64,000 nt of DNA from the NCBI GenBank assembly GCA_003255025.1, contig QANY01007975.1, forward strand, positions 603,930 through 667,929, written 5' to 3'. The notes beneath the pieces were generated by a model. That model was not told the DNA's origin. It did no database searches and saw only the letters and a list, made by a program, of their open reading frames with translations. Source of the stretch: Datisca glomerata (taxonomy: Eukaryota; Streptophyta; Magnoliopsida; Cucurbitales; Datiscaceae). The position numbers were made by a program, and so were the translations under genes. The stretch's first letter is position 1; the number at the start of each line of letters is the position of its first letter. Of this stretch, positions 9,540 through 21,049 are shown piece by piece.

Positions 9540-11173
9540 TGGACCTTAGTTGTCCTATATATTCTCAATTTGGTCTTCAATCCTTGTTAACTGTGTTCCT
9601 ATGGTCTGAAGGAAAAGATTGGTGTTGTTATTCTGCTTAGTTAAAGGTAAAATATCTTTAACTTTGGCTGAATCCTTATAAGTAGATCATTATGGATTAT
9701 CAACATAAGGGTTAATATGTAGTGATTTAAGGTTTCCATTACTTGGAGCAAGCTCTAAAGATAACGGTGAAGGGTGTATATATTGATATGTTCTACCACC
9801 TGTAGTTATCCAACTTTTCTGAATAGCAGTTAGAACATTTAATTTTGTTTATCATGTAACCTAATCTATAAGGCCAACTGATAATACCATTCAAGGAAGG
9901 ATTCAATAAGCTGATGCTTCTCTAAATGATGATAATACAAGTTTTTAAAATCAATAAGATGTTGAGGATTATGGTTTTGAAATAGCAATTCTTAAAGTCC
10001 TGATACTTTTCTTGCATAATATCCTGGTGAAGATTTTTTCTCAAATCACTATTGGGAGAAAAATCCATTAAATATTAAATTGTATATCGTTAGCAGTTGA
10101 GCTGTTAGGCTTTCTGTTGTTGTTGGACTCATAAACCGCATGGGGTATTTGGTTATCTGAAATATGAATTCCTTTTATATAATCTTCAGTAACGGAATTC
10201 TCAGATCCATTGGAAGTCCTGTCTTGATTTTGGTTCAGATATGAACTGTCTGGAGGATTCATGTAAGTCAATCTTATAGGGTGGAATACTCCAATTGTTT
10301 ATGTTAGAAAGACTTTTAGTTAAGGGATTCTAGAATTGAAGGTATATGTTACCTCCCTGGATTTGAAGGACATCATCTATGGATTACCTAATGATAGGTT
10401 TGGTAGGAAGAACATTAGGGATCTTCCATGTTCAGGAAATGTAATCTCAGCCCAGGGTATCATCCTAGGGATTTCTACTTAGCTGTTGAAAAGATTAGTA
10501 TCAATAAGGACTGTATGTCCTCGTTCACCTTATTTTTTGTGTAAGAGTTCAGGGTAGAAAGAACCTTAAGATGTATTCTAAATAATATGGCAAAATGTGA
10601 AGATCTTGGTAAATAATCATAGCCTCGAGAGTGAATTCTAAGTTCTAAAACTTTGGCTAAGTTATTATCAGATAAAGCAACACTCAAATTCGAATATATA
10701 TTAAACTATACTAGTCCATGCGAAATACTAGTTTCAATGTCTCCCATAAGGGAAGCTTTCTAGTTAAGACATTTACCATCATGAATGATACATTGTATAT
10801 TGATATTTTGATCTAGTAAAGTCAAAGGTTTTAAAGCTATATGTACAAGACCTATATGCAGATATTTATATTTTTGCATGAAAGGATATAAATCATGAAC
10901 ATGAAAAAGATAAATTATATCATCATTATTCACTAAAGGAATAACATATTCAAAAGTTTTGATTATCTTTCTACTGGGAAAATCAAAAATTCTAATTTTA
11001 TAGATTGTTTCTGGTTTGACTTTGGGTATAGTCCATTTATCTAAAGTTTCTTTTACATCCTTATAAGCAATGAGTTTAGTTACTTCTGAATTTGATGCTA
11101 CTATATTAGCCACGGTAGTGATAGAAGCAGAACTATATTCAGACATGTTGTGAGTTGACCATAAATGAATCAT
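9540..11173 (-). pseudogene. Endogenous pararetrovirus, right copy: movement protein and polyprotein N-terminus (broken)
   Basis: The first piece (10760-11173, 137 codons from an ATG) contains KYKYLHIGLVHIALKPLTLL. The second (10475-10687) contains VALSDNNLAKVLELRIHSRG. Both blocks resemble the core of 30K-superfamily movement proteins of Caulimoviridae, which open plasmodesmata for cell-to-cell spread. The piece at 10068-10271 is Ser/Asn-rich and probably a linker to the capsid region. A stop and frame change separate the first two pieces near 10690-10760. The start at 11173 is the first ATG of the open frame; an in-frame ATG at about 11146 is an alternative. The virus-copia junction lies just beyond it near 11.2 kb. 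Movement protein first is the order of petuvirus- and florendovirus-like genomes, but I cannot fix the genus. Confidence 0.75.
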
Positions 11174-11199
11174 TTAAAAGAAATATAAACACTAATATA

Positions 11200-12383
11200 G
11201 CCAAAACTATTCAAAGGTTACAATAGTCTTTAGAGTTGTGTGATTACCAAGTTTTAACTAATTAAAATCTAACAGTTTACATGCAATTGATTTCACAAAG
11301 CAATCCATATAAACATATTAGGAAAATCCTAATAAATCATTTTTCTATTAAGAAGATACACGATCAAATAAAACTGTGTGAGATTTTATGTATATTAGGT
11401 TATCGACTAATTCATGGTCCTATTATCAAACATATCAATAAACGTTTATTTAACAATTAAATAAACTAATGATGAATCGGGTGACTATAGAATATTTCTA
11501 AATTACAACCGTTGAAAATTAGAAATAAAATTACAAAGAGAGCTTCATGAGTACATATTTCCAAAATAGCTTCTTCTCCACCAGAGGTCCATCTTCATTA
11601 TCTTCAAGCTTTGAACAAAACCATTTTAATTAGAATAAACTATTTTTCCTAATAAAATAATTTATTTAATTGTCTTTTAAAAATATTGAATTTGATTGGC
11701 CAAAAACAATTTAATGACTCATCAAACTTGGGTCAAACTCAATCAGTCAATTAATTTTAAAATTTAAAAGATAAAAGATAAAGATTAAGTTTTCGTAAGA
11801 CATTGCATGAATATAGTAACACAGTATCATGGTTTCAGCGAAACTTTCCTGATAGTGATAACAATTTCCACCGATGATAGGACTCTCCCACTGCCACCCA
11901 TATCCACCATCGCCGACCACCGTTGGCCACTACCTCCGACCACTACCGACCACCACCGACCATCACTGATCACAACCGATCACTAGTGGTCCAATCACCG
12001 GTGACTTCATGGTGGCGGCGCTGTCGACAGTGTTGTCTAATTTCCGGTCCCGGCACCAGATTTCCCTAGGAATTCCAATTTTTGCATTTTCCTCCTCGTT
12101 CGTCTCATACATTCTTCATCTTCTTACGATCGGAGTTTTATAATATAATATTCAAAATATAATTATAAAACTTCATATGCCCCAAAATGGTTTATACAAG
12201 ATCTAAGTAAAAATAAAGACCAAAGCCTAAACCCATAGTCATCATACAATTAATGATCTATCATTAACCAAACATTAAAAAAAACATTTATTCATTTATA
12301 TATATCAAAATATATTATGAACAATGCAAGAACGCCCACACAATATTTAATATACAAATGTATAATGACGATCTGATATCAAT
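11200..12383 (-). mobile_element. Ty1/copia leader (internal 5' region), first copy
   Basis: This stretch matches the region upstream of gag in the copia element at 43.7-45.4 kb. An example is the block around agttttaactaattaaaa (11251 here, 44550 there). It also matches 13289-14036 from about 11630 on. There is no coding frame. The GC-rich centre (11880-12010) is a run of CCACCGACCAC-like imperfect repeats. It ends with a mutated primer-binding site at about 12370-12383 (gatctgatatcaa for gctctgataccaa) followed directly by an LTR start. The left end is fused to the viral pseudogene near 11.2 kb; gag and pol are absent. Confidence 0.8.
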
Positions 12384-13288
12384 TATTAGAAACACGGCTC
12401 TCGCGCGGCAGACGTGGGGAGTTTTTAAAAATTTATGAAAAAATGAATCTTTTTATAAAAGAAAATTAACGTGATGCAACGGTTTCTAAAATAACAATTT
12501 TTATTGAAAACTCTTTTCAATCGGATCCATTATATATTTATATATTGAATCGAAGACATGCATGGATATATAATATATACCTCTTGTTGTCTAATTCAGC
12601 GTCCTCGCAAACCAAAGATCTTCCGTTTCCACGAACAACGAACTTCGAGATCTACTCCAAGATCTTCCAAGTCAATCCCTAAACACATTAGAACGTGTGT
12701 GGGCACATAGAATATATCAAGAACACTTTTCTTTCTCTAGATATACTCAACACATGAGATCAAGAGATTTTCGGAGAATAAATAATTTTATGAGACTAAT
12801 CTCTAAGAGAATACAATGATTATTCTCACATACCTTTTTGATTAACTTTTAATCTCAGAGAGTTTCACCATGATAGCCACTATGTTCTCAGCACATTAAA
12901 GCCAATAGAACAATATTAATATATTTTTTAAATAATGACATATAAGATTTTTTAGGGATATACACAAAATAATAACTAATCATAAAATTACCATTGAGTG
13001 GGACCCACTGCAACTGTGCACAACTGCAATGCCACACAACACTATAGTGTGCCATGTGGTATTGCAATGTGCCGTGAGGTATCACAGTGCCTCACAATGC
13101 TGTGATTCATGGCACTACTATAGTGTCATGTGACATAACAATATTGCATGCCTAACTATAGTGCCACATGACACTACAGTAGTCTATTTTAATTTTTTAT
13201 TCTCAATCAGTGATTGACATATGACAGTCTAACATGTCACACGAAAATTTCTAAAATTAATTAATTATTTTAATAAGATAAATAAAAT
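12384..13288 (-). mobile_element. Truncated copia LTR
   Basis: It begins at the LTR edge (TATTAGAAAC, a mutated TGTTAGAAA) and follows the first 850-900 bases of the complete LTR at 14037-16257, including the block rich in CACAGTGCCTCAC-type repeats near 13000-13180. It stops near 13288 in AT-rich sequence and passes straight into a second copy of the leader. The join has short shared sequence (aataaaataaat). Confidence 0.8.
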
Positions 13289-14036
13289 AAATAATCTATT
13301 TTCCTAATTATTAGAATAAACTATTTTTTCTAAATAAATAATCTATATAATTATCTTTTACAAATATTGAATTTGATTGGCCAACGACAATTTAATGATT
13401 TATCAAACTTATGTCAAACTCAATCAGTCTATTATTTTAAAATTTAAAAGATAAAAGCTAGAAATTGAGTTTTCGTAAAACATTGCACAGATAAGGTAAC
13501 ACAGTATTAGGGTTTCTGCGAAACTTTCTTGATAGTGACAACAATTGCCACCGACAATAGGACTCTCCCACTGTCGCTCACCACCGACCACCACCGGTGA
13601 CCTTCATGGCGGCGGCGCTACCAACGGTGTTGTCTAATAAAGCGGCATCGCCGTCGTTGGACCACCAGTGGTGCCAGCACCAAAAATCCAATTTCCGGTG
13701 TCAGCACTAGAATTCCATAGGAATCCCAATTTTTGCATTTTCCTCCACGTTCTTCTCGTGCGTTCTTCGTCTTCTCGCGATCAGAGTTTTACAATATAAT
13801 ATTCAAAATATAATTATAAAAATTCATATACCCCAAAACCGTTTACACAAGATCTAAGTAAAAATAAAGACCAAAGCCTAAGCTCATAGTCACCATACAA
13901 TTAACGATCTATCATTACCCAAACATTAAAAAAAACCATCCATTCATTCATATATATCAAAATATATTATGAACAATGCAAAAACACCCACACAGTATTT
14001 AATATACAAATGTATAATGACCGCTCTGATACCAAT
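13289..14036 (-). mobile_element. Ty1/copia leader, second copy
   Basis: A second copy of the sequence at about 11630-12383, with the same CCACCGACCACC-type GC-rich centre (13560-13600) and an almost identical stretch before the primer-binding site. Together with 12384-13288 it forms a tandem duplication with a period of about 1653 bases. No open frame of note. Confidence 0.8.
14023..14034 (-). other. Primer-binding site complementary to initiator tRNA-Met
   Basis: The minus strand reads TGGTATCAGAGC, the 12-base site used by most plant Ty1/copia elements to bind the 3' end of tRNA-iMet and start reverse transcription. It lies two bases from the LTR edge at 14037. It shows that the LTR at 14037 is the 5' LTR of a minus-strand element. 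Confidence 0.9.
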
Positions 14037-16257
14037 TGTTAGAAATGCAGCTCTCACGCGCCCGAGGCGTAGGGAGTTTTCTAAAAATTTATAAAAAAAT
14101 TAATCTTTTTCGATAAAAGAAAATTAACGTGACGCAACAGTTTCTAAAATAAATTTATTTATTGAAAACTCTTTTCAATCAGATCCATTATATATTTATA
14201 TATTAAATCAAAGACATACATGGATATAGAATATATACCTCTTGTTGTCTAATCAAAGCTCCTCGCAAACCAAAGATCTTCGGTTCCCACGAATAACGAA
14301 CTTCGAGATTCATACCAAGATTTTTCAAGTTAATCCTCAAACACACTAAGACGTGTGTGTGCACATAAAATATATCAAGAATATTTTTCTGTCTCTAGAT
14401 GTACTCAACGCATGAGATCAAAAGATTTTCGGTGAAGAAATAATTTTGTGAAACTAATCTCTGAGAGAATACAATGATTATTCTCACATAACTTTTTGAT
14501 TAACCTTTAATCTCAGAGAGTTTCACCATGATAGACACTGTGTTCTCAACACATTGAAGTCAATAGAACAATATTAATATATTTTCTAGATAATGGCATA
14601 TCATATTTTTTAGGGATATACACAAAATAATAACTAATCATAAAATTATCATTACAGTGGGACCCATTGCAACTGTGCGCAACTACAGTGCCACACAACA
14701 CTGTAGTGTGTCGTGAGGTATCACAGTGCCTCGCGACACTGTGATTCATGGCACTGCTATAGTGTCGTGTGGCACTACAATATTGCACGTTTAACTGTAA
14801 TACCACATGACACTACAATAGTCTATTTTTTTTTATTCTCAATCAGTGAGTGACATGCCAAGTGATAATTTCTACAAATTAATTAATTATTTTAATCAGA
14901 TAAATATCTCGATATCAGTTAATTCAAAATTAACGTATCTGACTATCCATATTAACTAGCTTATCTGTTAGTTCACAAATAACAGATTTAGTTTATTTAA
15001 ATTTTGAAATATTTTCTAATAATAATTTAATATCATGTAATTTCACAAATTAGATATATTGTTTCACATATCGATAATTAAAGAATTAGTCGATATAATT
15101 ATTATTATATAATTTATGAAAATTAATATAAATAATTTAATTCAATTATTTCTTAATTAATTAATCACACATAATTATCGTATAATTATGTACTTACCCC
15201 AAAAATATAATTTATTTTACAAGTTAGTCCTTTTCTGATGTCTTGAAATATTCATACCATAGACTGTGTAGTACAGAGGTGACTTAGAGACTATGGATCT
15301 CTAATCCTAAGCTTCAATAAATCAAATTATTAATTAAACTATTTAATTATTTAATCTTATTTATTGATTCAATTATTATTCCACTATAAATATGAAATTG
15401 CACTCTTAGAGATTATATAATGTATTTACAGAGTATTCTCGTGTAGTCTATTAATATAATCGTTTCATGTAGTTTCGTCCTCCGATTATTGGTTCGTAAA
15501 TTAGAATTTGTCAAAATTAGTGTTTTAAACTTCTAATTACCTTTTGATCCTTAATTACTATTAATTCACTAGTGAATGGTTGATAATCGTATTATAAGTT
15601 AGAGCTCAATAACCATTCAGTTTCAGAATTAATATTTAAGGGAACCAATAGACGATCCGTTAGAAAAACATGGATTCCAAATCTTGTAAGATCATGTTCC
15701 CAGCCATCCATAGTACTAAATCTCCAAAACAAAATTCCCTAGCTTATTTTACAAATAAACCTTAATAAGTGAATCAAAAAATCTAGTAGACATGAATAGG
15801 AGTTCATGATTACTCAATATTCAGATTGATCTATATATGATCATCAGATTGATGTGTATTAAGTCTTTATTATAAACGGTAAGTTATTAAGGATATTAAT
15901 TTACACCGGTCCTATCATTTAATCTTATTATATAAAGTACATTCACTAAGATGTCTATCCACATCAATGATTTGAATCTTGATCACATATATTCATAATG
16001 CTTAATGAACCATACTAACAGTCATTTATTAAAGATTTCATACTTTAATATGTTACTGACAATTTTATTCATTATTTATGATCTTAATCCTCTCGTACTA
16101 ACACAAGATCATAGTCTCATTAATGAGTATGGAATTTTCAAATATTTATATAAATTATTAAACAATAATTTGAAAGAACAGTTATAAGAAAAATATAATT
16201 CTATTAAATTTCATATTAAAATGTCAATATACATACTTTGAGGCATTACCCCCAACA
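14037..16257 (-). mobile_element. Complete copia 5' LTR (about 2.2 kb)
   Basis: It runs from TGTTAGAAATGC to CCCCCAACA, so it has the canonical TG...CA ends. It aligns along its length with the LTRs at 35388, 37783 and 45432. It contains a region of short CACTGTAGTGTC-like alternations (14650-14820) in which TGCCACACAAC and its complement recur, and a long AT-rich second half. It lies immediately next to a primer-binding site. The right flank is the decayed 3' end of a GH17 gene, so the element inserted into that gene. The corresponding left LTR is missing. Confidence 0.9.
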
Positions 16258-16520
16258 TATTATTCTATCCAAATAAGAGGTAGGTTTAGTTAGTTAAGAA
16301 TGTATTTCTCTTAGCTAGAATATATGCTTTACTATAGGCACTCTTTATGCATGCTTGGTAAGAATAAATTGTTATCCTTAGCAATATCTTAGTTTTTGTA
16401 TTATCAGTTCGGTAATTATGTATTGTCAGTATAATGATGAAGTTAGTTGTTAAATGATATTTGTGTGTTCTAGTTAATACGTATAAATATATACATCAAA
16501 ATCCTGCTCAAACTCAATGT
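16258..16520 (+). pseudogene. 3' end and 3' flank of a GH17 beta-1,3-glucanase gene, copy 1
   Basis: The first bases read like the last codons of GH17 (Leu-Phe-Tyr-Pro-Asn-Lys, compare 28890-28910). Then comes a flank that also occurs at 28945-29110 and 34410-34600, recognisable by atgcttggtaagaataaatt. The start is cut exactly by the copia LTR edge, so the insertion removed or displaced the rest of this gene copy. Only the last few codons remain, followed by stops. Confidence 0.65.
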
Positions 16521-17030
16521 TTTTCAACTTAATCAATATGCATGTTGGGATAGTGTTCAATTTGAAATAAAGTTGATATAGCTTATTACAATTTGAAATG
16601 AAGTTCAATTTAAAGGTTAAATTCAAACTATACCCATAATGTATTCTTTAATCCAAATTGTCGATCGTTAATATGAGTTCGCAAGATATACAATATCCTT
16701 ATTTTCTACTCCAACTAGGACTTGATTTTAGAACCACGGAGTGCATCTAATACTGAATGGTCTGGTTCACACAATCTTATCCTTTCAAAGCCATATGATT
16801 TGAACATGGTGATGACAAATTATCTCTGAACATTCCATAACACACCCTAATTGAAGAGTTATTAGCACCTTAACAAAAGACACCATTTATAAGTTAATTA
16901 AGAAACATTAACATGAAGTAAAAGGTGCTGACCTCGATGTCGTGACATCGGGTACTAGAATTAAATAGTAAAAATTAGACTTGTAAACACCCATTGTATT
17001 TATGCTATGTATTAGAATTTGTAAGAAATT
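16521..17030. other. Intergenic AT-rich DNA with a short repeat
   Basis: No coding frame. The part at about 16548-16640 (ggttaaattcaaactatacc and flanks) recurs at about 19170-19275 in the same orientation, which suggests a dispersed element of about 100 bases. The region at 16850-17030 resembles an LTR or promoter approach, with a TATAAATG at about 17035. Confidence 0.4.
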
Positions 17031-17870
17031 ATCATATAAATGAAAACCAAAGGGATTTTAGACCTCTCTCCTCTCGAAATTTTCTCTCATTTCTTTCACC
17101 CCTTCTTTGCGCCTTCTAACCCTAACCCTTCGCGCCCACGCTACTGTCACGGGGAGTGCTCCATTGCTCTTCCTGTGACCCTCTTGTGTATATCTTCTCC
17201 TTGTTTTCTTCTTTCATGCTCCCCTTCTTCTCCGTTCAGACTCTTTCCTCTCCCCCTCCTCTGTCTTTTCTTCTCCTCCTCCTTTCTCTCTGTTTTCCTT
17301 CTCGTTTGTTCTCGTTCCTTCCCCCTTTGTGCCCATCTCTACTTTCCTCTCGTTTCTCTTCCCTTCCCTTCCATTTTGCCTTTCTTTGCATTTTTATGTC
17401 CTCTGCATCTCTAGGAGATTTCTTCTGGTTTTAGAAGTTTTTTGTGTCTACCGATTGTGTAAACCTTGGTCAACCAAATCTATGATCTTGGGTAGTTTTT
17501 TCTCTTCAGATTTGGCTTTTGTTTAGCTTTCTAGATCAATTTTGCATGCATCACAACCGGAGTTTCCAGATCTGTTCGAGGTTATCTTGTTCTTTATACA
17601 GATATGCTTTTGCAGTGCTAGCTGGCTGAGCCAGATGTGGTTGGTGGAGGACCTGTGGAACGAGCTGACTGTGCTCTATATTTGTGCGTTGATTATGCAC
17701 ATGATCCCCTCCCTAGAATTAAGTAGGTGTTTATTGGTTTTATCTAGTATATATAATAATGTATTTATATTTAGATCTGATAGTTTGATTCAGATTTTGA
17801 AGATATTTATATTATTTTTTTGTTTTTGAATGAAATGTTCTTTCTTTAAAAAAAGAAAAAAAAATGAAAC
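17031..17870 (+). other. Pyrimidine-rich leader-like region ending in an A-rich tract
   Basis: A CT-rich stretch (17060-17420) follows a TATAAAT motif and contains two telomere-like units (AACCCTAACCCT at 17118-17129), a motif common in plant 5' untranslated regions. The open frames here (17040-17414 and overlapping ones) are all Ser/Pro/Phe/Leu low-complexity translations of CT repeats in three frames, so I do not call a protein. An A-rich tract at 17848-17870 may mark the tail of a retrotransposed transcript or a polyadenylation region. Confidence 0.35.
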
Positions 17871-19650
17871 AAAAGGATCCATGTAGTTTAGCGTTATTAG
17901 TTAAGAAAAAGGGGAAAAAAGAAAAGTATACTTTCTCAATGTTTCAATCTAAATCTTTTGTGAGTATTCTGTCAACCAAATATGGTCCATAAATATGACG
18001 TGGTACATGATTGGGAAGCACAATATGAGGGAAATGATATGACAATTAATTTAAATATTGGCCACCTCATATTGGTCGGCCACTAAAGTTTTGGTTGGGA
18101 CAAATAACATACAGTCTGTTTGGTTCTGTTGACAAAATATTCACGGAATGTCAAGACTAGAATGATAAGAATATATATGGTCTAAACTAAGACTCAGGTC
18201 CAAAAGCATATGGACTATTCTGACTATCTAAAATGATATATATATAAACATAACAAAAGCTTATTTGGTTTACCTTGTGAGGCCAAACCGATTACAAGAA
18301 GATGAAGAATGAAAACCAAATAGAGAACGTTGATGTTATAATTATTAGCCATCAGAGGATTTTCTAATTACTTAGAGAAGAGAAGAAGACTAATTACTAT
18401 GAAATCTAAGAAACTCATCTGAATTATATAACGGAGATCTCAAGCACTATTTATTGCGTAGATAGTGTAACGCTGACAAATCGTTCCAATGTGATCCATA
18501 ATTGGACAACTACTTCTTCGATGTTCTTTAATTTGTTTATTTTTAATGAATAAATAATTCTCTCTTCACGGGTTATGAGTGCGTTCCTCCTTACTACTAA
18601 TAGTTTGTGAAACCGCCACATACTTTTTAGCTGGTGGTTAAAACCGCCGTTGTAACCTTCTAAAATCGTTGCATAGATAGTTTTTCTTATCGTGAGTGTT
18701 AATTTTATCTATTCTTCTATTATTTCTAAAATAATGTGAATGGACATCAATGGCCACGTTTCATTATTTATTGGTAGTGAGGAATGACACTTTCCTTGTC
18801 AATATGAGGACTGAAGTCTTTCTCTGGTGAGTGAATTCACATAGCATAAAATCATCATCTAGCTTGTCAATATAGGTAATTACTACGAGCTATTCTAGAT
18901 CAATATAGTTACATACACTAAATTTTAATCTATCAACTAATCATGTATCAATCATTTATCCGTTAGATTTTTATCACTCATTAAAATTATTTTTTAAATT
19001 AACCTATGAAGAACGATTAACACGCCGATTATTTAATTATGATTTGGTCTAGATCTTATTCGGTGTAGAATTACTCTACTAATATAGATTATTGATATAG
19101 ATGATTTTTCTAGGTTATTAAACATTTAGCTAGTATGGTTTTGCAATTTAATTAATTAATATGTGTACTGGGATGGTGTTAAATTTGGAATAAAGTTGAG
19201 AGAGCTTATCATACTATTAATAGAGGTGAATTTAATCATTTAAATTATTTTCTTAAGGGTTAAATTCAAACTATACCACAAAACTTTCAATCAATGAATA
19301 TCTAAAATAGGTAAATTTATTTATTTTCATCCATTTTTTAAAGTCTGGTTGAGGACTCAACTTGGAGTTGAAGATCGACATTGGCTGAATTTATTAAAAT
19401 GCCAAAGAAGAAGTTCATGGAGGGGAGGAGTGGGAGCGTCGACTAGCAGAGATGTATTATAATTCAAAAATTGACAGGATAATATAAGTTTTACCTATTT
19501 TGAAAGTTCTTCACGAAACGTTACTCATTTTATAATTCAAAAACGTTACTCATTTTAAAATTCCTGAGTATAATTACTAATCAATAAAAATTTGTAAGTG
19601 CGGCTTGAGTTTATTTTTTTCTAGGCTCAATTAGGAGCATAACCTAATTT
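17871..19650. other. Intergenic DNA, possible DNA-transposon remnant
   Basis: No coding region recognised. Around 18600-18690 are GAAACCGCC, AAAACCGCCG and TAAAATCGTTG, spaced like the subterminal repeats of CACTA transposons, but I see no CACTA terminus. The segment 19170-19275 repeats 16548-16640. The rest is AT-rich without structure I can name. Confidence 0.3.
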
Positions 19651-19654
19651 TAAA

Positions 19655-20800
19655 ATAAAAGTAAGAGACCGTCCAAAAAATAATTCTATTGTAAATATGG
19701 CTGAATTTAGTTTAGGCCACTAACCAGATAAAATTGCAGACCAAAATACCCTCTTCCTCATTAGGCAATAACATTCTTAGAACCTTCATTGCTTCAACAA
19801 CCAATAAAAACACAAACAGTTTCATTTTTCCGAACCCAATCCGAAAAACTCTCACCACTCAATAACCAAACAAAATAAAATCTCCTTCACTCTCACTCTA
19901 CATCCGTCTATCATGAAGCTCCATTTTCGTCTACATCGTGAAGCTCTATCTTCACCACAAACCACACACTGAAATCAGGCAATTTCTTCATCATTTTTGT
20001 TCGTTGTTTTACCATAATTTTTGTTTCTGATTCACCATTTTTATGTCTACGGTTTACCTATAATTTGTCTGCAATTTTCCATGGCTTTTGACCGTAAATT
20101 TCATAGTTTCTTGAATCCTTTTTGAAGGTTTCTTCACCACAAATTGCATGATTTTCTATATCGTGATTTCAATTATTTCTTAATGCTATAGTGATTTTAT
20201 TTTCTAGGTTTCTAATTTTATGATTTTTTTGGTTTCGATTACGCTAACATCTAATTTCGAGCTCCCATCAAGATAAGAACACATATGCCAAGGTTTTTTT
20301 TACCTTAAATTCTTAATTTACCCTAATTATGTAAATTTATTACCTGAATTTTGTTTCTTAAATTTTAGGTTAGTATGAGATTTTGATTTTCAGGTTATAT
20401 GTAAGTTCATATACCCTACTTTTTATATCTCATATTCTTTTATCAATGCATATGTTGAGAGGATATTCCTCATAGTGATCAATATTATTTTTTCCTAGTT
20501 TAGGTGATTAAAATAAGTTGTTAGTTGCAATTATTGAGCATTTAATTTTGAAACACACTGCAACATAATTTATTGGTATATTAGTATTTACTATTGGTAT
20601 ATTATCATTTGTTAATTAGTGTTTGTAATTTTTACAGAGAACCGTCATCAAAGTACGTATATTTCTAATAGACAATCTACAAAATAACTTAATATAATCT
20701 AACTTCTTATGCAGGCTGGCGATGACCAGGAACTGAGGACTTATCAAAATAATGATGCAAAATTACCACAAAGATGACATATAAACCTTCAACCTTTTAT
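19655..20800 (+). other. Possible 5' part of a transcription unit, coding part not recognised
   Basis: The plus strand has a CT/CA-rich exon-like stretch (19790-19980), a long T-rich intron-like stretch (19980-20640), and a short exon-like piece ending GATGACCAGGAACTGAGGAC near 20740 before a stop at about 20775. This resembles the first exons of a gene or of a Mutator-like element, but no domain is visible and the frames are short. Confidence 0.25.
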
Positions 20801-21049
20801 TACAATCTTTTGTAATTCAGTACTAAGTTTTTATGTGATGAACAATACTAATTTTATGATGATTTATAGGTATATGGTAATACGCTACATGACGTAAATA
20901 TGTACTATAAATACTTTTTAAAATTGAATGATATAATTTTTATCATAGAATTGATGGATTGAAATGACTATGAGGATTAATACTAATTTTATGTGATGAA
21001 TATAATATTTTGTTCCGGAATGTGTAATTTTTATGATACTTGTAAGGGG

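Noticed and set aside
13000..13180. CRISPR-like alternation of short repeats (CACAGTGCC, TGTAGTG)
   Set aside because: The repeats are irregular, occur in both orientations, and are part of the copia LTR; a CRISPR array is not expected in plant nuclear DNA.
12888..14806. Similar small frames at 12888-13085 and 14546-14806
   Set aside because: They sit in the alternating CACAGTG region of the LTR and change frame between copies.
16005..16187. 60-codon frame, also found at 46824-47006
   Set aside because: Both lie at the same position inside copia LTRs, so this is an LTR translation and not a gene. Its conservation reflects repeat identity.
17115..17130. Interstitial telomere array
   Set aside because: Only two units; too short for telomeric DNA and better explained as a telo-box.
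17040..17829. Overlapping open frames of 65-124 codons
   Set aside because: Three frames are open at the same place because the DNA is CT-rich and poor in stops. The proteins are Ser/Phe/Leu/Pro low-complexity with no domain.
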